NCBI GenBank assembly: GCA_027922465.2
Contig: BQMF02000015.1
Location: 1,488,001-1,552,000 of the forward strand
Length of the DNA: 64,000 bases
Reading direction: 5' to 3'
DNA from: Turritopsis dohrnii
Lineage: Eukaryota > Cnidaria > Hydrozoa > Anthoathecata > Oceaniidae
Made by a program: the position numbers and the translations under genes. The notes under the pieces are model-generated. The model had not been told where the DNA came from and did no database searches. It saw only the letters and a program-made list of their open reading frames with translations. Below are positions 11,611 to 23,600 of this stretch, in pieces (within the stretch, counting starts at the first letter, position 1; each line of letters opens with the position of its first letter).

Positions 11611-11671
11611 ATGAAAAACATGGCCTTACCCTTGATGCTTCTGGTCACATTTACCATGCTGCCAGGATTAG
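11611..11671 (+). CDS. Exon 1: signal peptide of the Ig receptor
   Basis: ATG at 11611, then MKNMALPLMLLVTFTMLPGL: a Lys, a hydrophobic core and a small-residue end, as in a secretory signal peptide. The donor GTAGGT at 11672 leaves phase 1, the phase needed by the Ig exon at 29508. It is the only such exon seen upstream, although the distance is 17.8 kb. It could instead belong to a lost neighbouring paralogue. Confidence 0.6.
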
Positions 11672-14600
11672 GTAGGTTTTCTTTTATTTAATACTTGATG
11701 AATTCTATTTTTTGTTTTGATATATCCCGATAATCACCTATTTTGGTAAAAACAAACGTCCAATTTCAGCATGATTATCTCCTAAATATAGCTTAAATAT
11801 GTGATGGAAAAATTTTACTGCCATGGAATTTTGCAACAATAAACAATTAAAAATCCAATAGTTTCCAAAAGGATTTTTGTTAAAGTTTGTTGGTGTATAA
11901 ACTGTGAACAATTGATTCATCTACATATATACCCTATTACAGGAAATTAACGAATCATGAAATTAATGCATCATGAAATTAACGTCATAATATTAACGCG
12001 GTCTGTGAAAAATTTGCATTTTGGAAGCATAAAATAAACGCGGTTTTACAAAAAAATATATTCCGGGTGCATGAAATTAACGCGGATTGGGGAAGTGCAA
12101 TAAAAAACAACAACATTTTTTTGAAACTTTCTTTCTTTTGTTTCGTTTGGAATAAAAAAACACAACATTTTTTTTGACACTTTCTTTTTTTTTCGTTATG
12201 CAAAAGGGTTAAATTCTGTTAAATTCATTCATTAACTTAGCATGGAAAAGCTTGAGGGTTGATAATTTGAGATCGACTTTAATTGTTGTTACATCTTTTT
12301 CGGGATCTGATTCAAGCTCCTTCGTTATCGTGTTTGTGAAGTAATCTCTAATTGACGCTAATGGAATGGACGTCCTTAAAAGCTACGTCGAAAAGGTTGC
12401 TTACCCAGAAAATACGGTGAAAGCTATGAGAGTGAGAGTGGCGAAGAAATAGATGGATAAAATATATGTTTAATGAAAGAAACCTTTTCTTTAATAACTT
12501 ATGCTACTTGAAAAAATTGCCTTTTTTACAATTTTTGCACAAAATTAACGTTCATGAAATTAACACCGTCACAAAATTAATGTATCACTAAATTAACGCG
12601 TATATGAATTTAATGCGTCAAGAAATTAATTTCATGATTCCTCAATTTCCTGTAATAAGGTAGTAGCTTTAATAGAATGAAATGGAAACGGATAGACAAG
12701 CGTGTAACATGCAGCACGAAACCAGATTTTTGGTGATATTTTTAAAGTTTTCAGAAGAGAGTTCAGGATAAATCATCCTCCCCTTTTTAATTAAAAAAAA
12801 AATTTATCAGAATACCCTGGAGTAAAGTATTTAAAATACCCGTGGTTTCTCTTACTCCTGCTACTACTAGTACTACTCCAAGTTATGAACGTTTTCGTGC
12901 AACGTTCACGTGACATCGTTACCGAATTCGTAATTTCGGCCAAATTTGGACTTTCAGTTGACCAATTTTTATAAAAATTTGCACAAAGCACATTTGAAAT
13001 GTTCTGATTTCGAATTTCACAATTATGTTATCAGGTTTGACTAAATTGGGCTATTTAGGCCTAGTTTGGGCCAATTTCGAAAGTTCAGTTCAGTTCAAAT
13101 CAAGTTCGGAATCAGTCGTGAACAAGCTCAGTTTCTTCAGCGTTTCGATTTCCCCTTCAATCTCATTTCATGATGGTGGGGATACTGGATCATCTTTAGT
13201 ACCATCGTCTTCGTCACTTCTGGCATCAAAGATTTCAACCACTTGATAGTCACTCACTATTTCTGCAACAGACAATGGGCGAGATTCCTCGGTCATAACC
13301 TGTATGTCGAAATCGGCAAGTGAATCCACATCTAGATTTTCAGGGATCACGTCTGACCATTGCGAAGTTGGTCTAAATCGAATTTCAGCTCATCCACAGC
13401 TTTATTTTCTTCGAATGGGTCAACATGATCGTCTATAGCACCTTTACGAGCATCCTCGGAGATTCCCGACTTTCGAAACAAGTTACGAGTGTCTTACTGG
13501 ACACCTCATCCCAAGCTGTTTTGAGCATCATCATGACTTGATATTTTTGGCAATTCTGTCTTGTTTTCTAACGCTTTAATGATTTCGAATGACAAGAGAT
13601 CGGTATTTGGCCTTTAATGACCTAAGAGAGGAGAAAATTTTTTTCCCACAGACTTCAATACTTGTTTTTTGTATGGTGTCGTGTTAAAAGAACTTTTTGT
13701 TATTTGTATAAGAAAGGTGAAGACCTTCAAGTGCTAATCAAAACATTCGATACATATCACCTTACATTGGAGTGTCTTCCCGTGCCTTTTAAAAGGAAAC
13801 TAGCCGGCAAATAATGTATGGGATCGTTTCTCCAGACCAACCGTTAAGGAGATATTGTTAATCAAAAATGTTGATGACGTCATAGACCCGTCCCCCAAAA
13901 CAATTAGACCCAAATTTTTCGTCACCCTATCGCCTGTATCGCGGATCCCAAAAAACGTCAGTTATCCCTATTGGTTACTGAGATAATTTTCCCTAAACGG
14001 CGCATTCGATTAAGGTCTCAATACAATGGTTTCACACTGACGTCGCACAAAATAAAATAAAATAATTGCTCTAACAACTCAATCTACCATTTTGCGTGAC
14101 AGACAAACGGAAAATCGGTTATTAATATATAGACTAGCCGCCAAGGCGGCGTCGCTCGCCGCCCATGTCCACCTGCTCTGTATCACTGTATCAATAAACG
14201 TCAAATTTCCTTATAAACGGCTCGTACAACTTGTGTTCAACCAGAAGCAGATTCGAAGTCACAACTTCTGGTAAAACCAATCTTTTATCAGTGTAACAAT
14301 ACACTCAAAACGTATAGAGAGAAAACTTCAACTTTTTATTAACTTTTGTTTTAAAAAAGTTACGCGCTCTAACATGGGTGCTATCAAACGTAAGGGGAAA
14401 ATGGTTTCTCTTCTTAAAAAGATCACACGGGAGGAGAGAAGAAAAGGCACGTGCTAAATGAATCAAGTGAATAAAAAAACGTTCGATCTGATATAAAATA
14501 AAATAGATTAAAAGAAATCGATTAAAGACAACTATTATGACAAAAGCAAAAAAAAAAAAAAAAAAATATTTTGTTTTGATATGATACTCTTTTTTTACCT

Positions 14601-17600
14601 ATCGGTTTTTAAACATTTTGATTGCTCAAAAAAAAAGTTCACCCGTCTCAGACAGTCAGGCAAGAGTTAGTGGCAAACCGAACATATGCTGCCACGTTCT
14701 GCCGTTGCTGCTTTTTGTCCAAAATGTTTAATCAGTTAGTTTCCTTGTATTTAGTTGATGTACTGTTTTCAAAGCCAAGTCAACGTGGAATATAAAACTA
14801 ACAATAATGATAAAAACAAAACGTTATTCCTATTAGTTCATCAGCCAAAAAAAGTCACGTTCGATTGGGGTTGCAATGTATTTGCTTCGAACTCACGTCG
14901 CACACAAAAAAAAGAAATAATTTCGCTCACAACTCAATCTACCATTTTGCGTGACTTACAAACAAACGCACAAACAAACAGAGAATCGGCTATTAATATA
15001 TAGACTAGCCGCCAAGGCGGCATCGCTTGCCGCCCATGTCCACCTGCTCTGTATCACTGCATCAATAAACGTCAAATTTCCTTATAAACGGCTCGTACAA
15101 ATTGTGTTTAACCAGAAGCAGATTCGAAGTCACAACCTCTGGTAAAACCAATCTTTTATCGGTGTAACAATACACTCAAAACGTAGAGAGAGAAAACTTC
15201 AACTTTTTATTAGCTTTTGTTTTAAAAAAGTTACGCGCTCTAACATGGGTGCTATCAAACGTAAGGGGGAGATGGTTTCTCTTCTTAAAAAGATCACACG
15301 GGAGGAGAGAAAAAAGGCACGTGCTAAAGGCTCGTTTCCACTTAAAAAAAACTGAGCGAAATGCGAAATATTTCGATGGAAATGTGAAGTGAGCATGCGC
15401 AGTAGGTACAAATTGATTTTTCCTGCGAAATATTTCTCTTCGACAAAAGTTGAAAAAAGTTCAACTTTTTTCCTATCGAAATATTTCGAATAAATATCTG
15501 ACCAATCAGATTGCAGCTTTGTTATTTATTTTTCCCGCTTTTCCCCACAAATAAAAAATCAATTAATGATAACCGCACATAATGTACCTTTCCAATTGCA
15601 GCGCAAAGTTATCGGATCGAGTGGGACTCGAACCCACGATCTCTCGATAACTTTGCGCTGCAATTGGAAAGGTACATTATGTGCGGTTATCATTAATTGA
15701 TGTATATATCGATATAGCACATTGGTTTCAGTTAAATAAAAAATCATTTGATTTGATTGACATTTGATTTAAAATTGTTATGTTTTTTTAATTTAAGTGG
15801 AAAAGGTTTTTTTAAATGAGCGAAATTTTTCGATGGAAAATTTTCGCATTTCGCTGAAGTTTTTTTTAAGTGGAAACGAGCCTTAAATGAATAAAGTGAA
15901 TAAAAGAAACGTTCGATCAGAAGCGCTTAACAATTAAAAAAAGAAATTAAATTATTAAAAGAAAAGCAAAAAAATATTTTGTTTCATGATACTCTTTTTT
16001 TACCTATCGGTTTTTAAACATTTTGATTGCTCGAAAAAAAAGTTTACCCGTCTCAGACAGTCAGGCAAGGATACATCAGGATACACTGGCAAACATGCTG
16101 CCACGTTCTGCCACTGCTACTTTTTGTCCAAACTGTTTAATCAGTTAGTTTCTTTGTATTTAGATGATGTATTGTTTTCAAAGCCAACGTAGTCCTTGGA
16201 ATATAAAACTAACAATAATAATAAAAACAAAACGTTATCCCTATTAGTTCATCAGCCAAAAAAAGTCACGTTCGATGGGGTTGCAATGTATTTGCTTCGA
16301 ACTCACGTCGCACACAAAAAAAGAAATAATTTCGCTCACAACTCAATCTACCATTTTGCGTGACTTACAAACAAACAAACAAACAAACAAACAAACAGAC
16401 AGACAAACAGGGAATCGGCTATTAATATATAGACTAGCCGCCAAGGCGGCGTCGCTCGCCGCCCATGTCCAACTGCTCTGTATCACTGTATCAATAAACG
16501 TCAAATTTCCTTATAAACGGCTCGTGTACAACTTGTGTTCAACCAGAAGCAGATTCGAAGTCACAACCTCTGGTAAAACTAATCTTTTATCAGTGTAACA
16601 ATACACTCAAAACGTAGAGAGAGAAAACTTCAAATTTTTATTAGCTTTTGTTTTAAAAAAGTTACGCGCTCTAACATGGGTGCTATCAAACGTAAGCGGG
16701 AAATCGTTTCTCTTCTTAAAAAGATCACTCTGGAGGAGAGAAAAAAGGCACGTGCTAAATGAATAAATAGAATAAAAAAACGTTCGATCAGAACGCTTAA
16801 CAATTAAAAGAAGAAATTAAATTATTAAAAGAAAAACAAAAAAAAAACATTTTGTTTTATTATCTTTTTTTACCTATCGGTTTTTAAACATTTTGATTGC
16901 TCAGAAAAAAAAGTTCACCCGTCTCAGACAGTCAGGCAAGAGTTAGTGGCAAACCGAACATGCTGCCACGTTCTGCCACTGCTGCTTTTTGTCCAAAATG
17001 TTTAATCAGTTAGTTTCTTTGTATTTAGTTGATGTACTGTTTTCAAAGCCAGGTCAACGTGGAATATAAAACTAACAATAACGATAAAAACAAAACGTTA
17101 TTCCTATTAGTTCATCAGCCAAAAAAAGTCACGTTCGATTGGGGTTGCAATGTATTTGCTTCGAACTCACGTCGCACACAAAAATAGAAATAATTTTGCT
17201 CACAACTCAATCTACCATTTTGCGTGACTTACAGGTATTAATATATAGACTAGCCGCCATGTTCAGCATGCGTTGACTTCACGAAATATAAAATTAAGGA
17301 ATTGGCAACCGAAAGTGTTCCCATGTTGTGGAGCTCAAAAAACTGATCAAAAAAATGTATGGGATCGTTCCGCTACGATCAACCGTTACAGAGATATCAT
17401 TGTTCAAATATTTTGATGACGTCACAGACCCCCTCCCCAAAAAAATTAGACCCAAATTTTTTGTCACTCCATCGCCTGTATCGCGGACCCCAAAAAACGT
17501 CAGTTATCCCTATTGGTTATCGAGATAATTTTCCCTAAACGTCGCATTCGATTAAGGTCTCAATACAATGGTTTCAAACTGACGTCGCGCACAAGAAGAG

Positions 17601-20600
17601 AAATAACTTATGTATGATCTTACATTGCTGACTCCCCGATTTCTTTCGCAGTTCACATCTACCATTTTGCGTGACTTACAAACAAACAGACAAACAGACG
17701 GAGAATCAGCTATTAATATATAGATAATGTAGATTAAAAAGCAATGTAAAAACAGAAAGAAAAGGAAATTACAAAAGAAAACTGAATAAAAAACATACCT
17801 GATAACCCTCTGATGGAAGTGGTATTTTGCGGCAAAAATTGTAAATAGATGGCTTTTTATTCTGTAACATCTGGCTGGATGCGCAGGACAGTTGTCGACA
17901 AAAGGAACAATTTTTCTTCCTTCCAAATCGAATTTACAATGAAGCTCTCGTAACCATTCTTCAAACAGTGCTCCATCTATCCATGATTTCTTTTGAGATC
18001 GATACCGACAGGGCAGGTTACGTACGTTTTTAAAGCATCGTGGCTTAATAGACTTTCCAATCACGAACATTGGAAGTTTTTCACCAATAGTGTTAGACGC
18101 AGCCATTCCAGTTAGGCGTACTTTGCTGAGCTTTCCAATTTCGCAACGTTTACCTCGAAAATGCAAAGACTTTGACGGCAGTACTTGGTAAAAAAAGCCC
18201 GAATTTGTCCGTATTGAAGATGTCCTTCAAATCGTATCTGACAAGGATTGTTGGGAGGATCGTTTCTTCCCAAGGTGCTGTCATCTCTTCCAAATACCTG
18301 CTTGAAAGTAATACCATATCTACAAAAGATGTTGAATTCCTTGTTATTTTTATTATTATTTCATGCTGGGGTGGATTGAGGGGAGAAAGTAGTTAGTTTT
18401 GTTCGCCTTCTGAGGCGACTTAAATTACATAAAATATAAGTTATCTCTCCTTCCAGCCTTTCAACCATCTTTTCTTTTGTATTCTAAAGCTTCTGCAAAT
18501 TCGTGAGCTTTCTCCAGCAAAATTGGACCATTGACTGGAATGTTGTTGCCATGCATTGATTTGAACCACTTAAACAAGGCTTCATTCAATTTGTCATATT
18601 TGTCTGTTTTGATCCTTTGGCGTTTCAAAGATGAATTTTTGAAAGCATCAAATATCTTGTCTTTACCTTTCTTCCAGGTAGCAAGTGTACTTAGATGGAA
18701 TTTTGTATTCCTCCGCCCTCTGTATTCAAACGCCCCTTCTCTAGCTCCTTTAAAGCATTATATTTCACTTTCAAAGTAACTTCACTATGTTTTCTTTTGG
18801 GTGCCATTGTTGTATGTGAACTGTCGAACAAACGTTCTTCGAAACTTTCGATTAGGTGAAACGTTCGATTGCTGAAAAATTCGATCATGGGACCTAAGAA
18901 TCTGTTCAATTTACATGATTATTCGAATTACATGAGTTCGAATTACATGAGTTCGAATTACATGAGTTCGAATTACACGAGTTCGAATTATAGGAATTTT
19001 CTTATAAGGATTTACTAGTTAACTCGGATGCGACCAAAGACTTTGTTCGATTTACATGATTATTTGGGGGGTCGGGGGTCTCTAATACCGTCATACTGTC
19101 ATAACTTTCGGTCAAATACCGTCATCATACCGTCTAAAAAGGATGCCTTATACCGGTACCGGCAATTTTATTGGGTCGAATATTCAAAACTATTGAGTCA
19201 AGTTCATACCCTATGTATTTGGATCCCGTTGCTTGGAGGGCTGCGAAACTACTTAATCAATCTATAAAGTTTGCGGAGTGGGTGCGTTTTCGCCAGCGAA
19301 AATATGGAATGCGTGAAAGCCGGATTTTCATTCGACAAATACCGACGAGCGAGTTAAATTCGTAACGGCGTGCGTTAATGCGCATCCATATCAAGCCGAA
19401 AGGATGTTACTTTTGTTAGTTTTCTTGAAAAAATTAATGCAATGTACTTTTCAGTTATATTGCTATTCAAAGTACGTCCCCAAATGTCGAAATTTTACCA
19501 TACTGTACTCCCCGCCTCGTTTTGATATGGTAATTTGATGAAAATTATCACAACTAGCCCGTAGCAACTTTCATGTATGGAGAACTTATTATCAAGTAAC
19601 TAGCATGTCAAAATATAAAGAATGATGCGCTTTAAAAGTAGCGTGTCAGCCCATTAGGAGCCATCGACTGACTGCACACTGGCCTTCGGGCAAGTTAGAG
19701 CAATGCTATACGTATCTCTGGCGGTAAGTCAACTTATAGTTGCAAGTCAGCGGGCGGAAGAACCAACCATTACGGATGGAAGCCCATGGACTAAAAACTC
19801 TTGAATCAATAATTTTCAGTTCTTTAATACATAAGTACAGATTCGAAAATTTCTGACACTCACAGTTGTAAAAGTATCCTGCATAAAAATTATACACAGT
19901 CAAATATTATTTTTTCACAAGAATAAGGAAGCACTAGGAAGTTGAAACCAACAAGAAATACAACAGGCATCTTCCAAACTTTTCCAAAAGTTTCGGTAAA
20001 TTAACCTAGAGATGACAATTAACATTCAGTTTCAAAACTTTAGATATCAAAGAAAATTCAATTTAAAACATGCTTTAATATGCAGTAGCGGACGCAGGGT
20101 ACAGCTCATACAGCTCAAGCTGTAGTAAAAGTTTGTCAAGAGAATGATTACTAAATAGTTTAAGGCCGTTCTCCTTCGTCGATTTTTTACGTCGTCATAA
20201 TATCACGTGACACGATATAACGTCACTCAAAAATCTGTTGAATACATTTATTTATGGATTAGCGCATTATTTGTTGGCGCCCAATTTGACTGGCAAATTT
20301 TAGGTAAGCTATAACTGCAAACCCCACCACCTGATTGTTCTGCCTTACAGCTCAAAAATCGACCCCTTTTGATCTCTGATGATACGAGTTGTAACTAACA
20401 GTTTTGAGCTGTATCGATACAGCTCAAAGATACAGCTCAAGTCCCGATTCTAAGGTAGTTCGACACCCATAGCGTTAATCGTAGCTTAGTAGTAATTCTT
20501 CCGTTCTTCTGTCTGTTTGAAAAGTACAGCTCTCGTGCCCAAAGTACGTATAACGATAATAGGTTTCAGTACAAAGCATGGGGCTTTAGATATTTCGGTC

Positions 20601-23600
20601 GCCGGTATAGTTGTCAAATACAGCTCAAAGCTCTTACATATCACCACGCCAGAATCCGACATGATGCACGGAGAAATTGTTTCAGAAGCGACTAATCTAA
20701 TGATAAAATTGCTCTCCAAGACAATTTTTTTCTAAACGAGCACGTGAATCTAATCTGGTAGGCTGGAAAAGGGACTTTATTTACAGCTGAGAAATACATT
20801 GTAGATATGATGAAAGAAACATCTAATCGTGATAGATGGAATTTGGATTCAATATTTTATTTACACATCTCTTGATGATATATTTGTATTTGTAAATTTG
20901 AGGAAAAAGAACATAATTCTCGTGATTCTTTTTATTATCTTTTGCCTTGCTAAACTCTGAACTTTGGTATTTTACTCAGATCAGAGTTGTTGATGTTTTC
21001 TTGATTACTTTAAAAAAACCTTGTTATGTATTTTAAACATGGTCGGTGAAACTTCAGAGTTTGTTTACTTACGTTAAGTATATTTTAATTATCTTGAGAT
21101 TTTTTTTGGTGGTGATGACTGTTTGTATAGCTGTGTTGCTGGAAACAATTCATCAGTGAGTTTGCTAGGGGCTCTGACATCATTATACTTAAGCTCAACT
21201 TGGCAATTTACAGTGATCATCCTATGTTGTTAAAAACATTTGCTAAAGATCAAGTATAAATATTTAAAGGAAACATTTCCTTGTTGCAATTCCGTGTATC
21301 CTCTGATGTTTCAGATGTAACTGATAGGTTTATTTTTGTTAAAGAGGAAGCAAACTAAAATTGTCAGGAAAACATTTACACTGAACATGTTGCATGGCTT
21401 CATCTGTCTTGTTTATAGTCATCACCATTTATATAGCTTGAAATAGGAAGTATTTTGTTGTGTTTACAGTTCTGCTTTAGTATGTATGGACTGTATATGT
21501 ATAACAGCAGATGAAAATACTTCTGATTCCTAGTTTGAATGTTGACTAGACTTTGTCATGTGAATTCGTTTTGTCATGATTATTATCCATCTACAAAAAG
21601 GAAGTGATTGAGTTGCATTTGCTTGCATTTGCATTCCTTCTTTTGTGGTTCAAAATACAACATCTTACCATCACATGGTGTACCCTGTTTAATGAAATCT
21701 CTTGAATTTAAGTAAGATGGAACTTTCTTGAAAGTGAGCATGCTAGGAAGTATTTCGTACAACAGAAGGAACATGTAATCGTACATTTTATTGATATAGA
21801 AGACTATTTTTATTACGTTGTACATAAAAGACGTTGACATTTTATATTATGTTGTATTTATTTTTGCTGTGTTAATATCGAATAAAGTTTTAAATTTTCG
21901 CTTCTATCCTTATGTCTCTGTGGTTGCAATGCTTAATGTAAGGTAATTTTGGTGTCTGGGCTTCACCGTGACTAATTGCGGCAGAACGCTCGTCTGGTAA
22001 AGTGATCCCCCAATTTTCGGAACGCATTTTTCGGGAAATCGGGTTGTTCCGAATAAAAATCGGGAATCGGAATATTTATTGGAATCCGAAAAATTGAGCT
22101 GTACCTACAAAATATTTCTGCGTCCGCCCCTGATGTGTCGTTCCTTTCAAATGAATTATCACAGGAGATATCTTTGAATGAATTTTTCCTGAATATTATT
22201 TTTAATACATGTGGTTGGAAATGCCCAACACTTCACTTTGACATTGGCTGTCTTTGGTCTAGCAGTTTCATTTTCAAGTGTACGAGATGTCCAACAATTA
22301 TACGTTTCGTCCTCATTCATACATTAGGGAGTTTTAGCAACACGGCGCGGACGTCAAAAAACTCCCGGGAAACCCCCAAAAGAGACTGGGCTCCACTATC
22401 TTTGTCGCGTGTTTCGTTCACGACCTCAAAATAGCCATTTTGATGTTCTGAAGAAGACGTGAAATTTATTTGTAAACATGGAACCAGAGCGAAGGTAAAT
22501 AACCATAAAATTTATTGTTTTATATGTATTTCTGTACCATGGCTGATTCGTACAACATGGTTTTATTTTTAAACAAATAAAAATGATGAAAACTAAAATA
22601 TGCGGCCGCACGTTTATAATATGCGGCCGCACCTTATAACATGCGGCCGCATATTTCGTCGATGGCTTTAAATAATATATTTATCTAGTCTATATTTTTA
22701 TCTTTTCTGGTCAGTAAATCACAGTGTCGAAAGAATTCACAAGTTGTTGACTCCCTGTCCATAGAAATTATTTGAAACACCACATTACAGCATACATTTC
22801 ATTTCACAATGGATGTTGTTGATACAAACTGGTGTGGGTCCACGGTATTAGATAGTTTGGTGGAGTATTACTTCCACATCAAACCGAAGCTCAAGTATGA
22901 GCACATTTGTAATATCAATCTCCAACAACAACATACCTTCACATACGACACCATATTTTGTAACTTAAAATACGCTGACGATGCTGTAGATTTTAATTCG
23001 ACAAACCTCATAATTATACGCCATCAAGTTGTAGTGTAAAGTTTCCAGACCATGTTTAATAGAAAACGCCCAGAAATAACATCCTGTCATCAAAATATGC
23101 AGCCGCACATTTTAAACGTTCGGCCGCATGTTATAAAGTGCGGCCGCATATTATAAACGTTCGGCCGCATATTTAAACGTGCGGCCGCATATTTAAACGT
23201 GCGGCCGCATATTTTAAACGTGCGGCCGCATATTTTAGTTTTCATCATTTTTATTGGTTTTAAAAGAAAACCATGTTGTTCGAATCAGCCACGGTATTTC
23301 TGGTATTCTGAAGGTGATGAACAAGAGCATTGCTGAAAAATATTTATCGTCTGTTTTTTTTTTAGAGTAAACATGTATTGGAATGAAGAAAGAGATGGGC
23401 TCATGTGAAAAGGTTGGGTACCCAATTTGGGTACCCAATTGGGCTACCTATTTGGATACCAGAAAACTAAAAATCTGCCAACTAGTAACACTTGATTTTT
23501 GTTCAAGGGTTTTATCAGAGTATCTAGCACAAGAAAAACATACTAGATACAACTCACTTTGAGATAAAATCTTCTAATTTCGAAAAGAATACTTCGTCGA

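Larger units (their letters stand above)
15005..16433 (-). mobile_element. Helitron array unit 3 (family 1L) carrying a nested MITE
   Basis: TC at 16433, hairpin and CTAG at 15008-15005. Length is 1429 bp, or about 870 bp without the 556-bp MITE and its duplicated TAA, the same as its neighbour. The MITE therefore inserted after the array formed or shortly before. Confidence 0.88.

Noticed and set aside
15615..15644. Minus-strand tRNA gene
   Set aside because: Only the T arm and part of the acceptor side are present; the A box, D arm and anticodon stem are missing, replaced by the palindrome arm.
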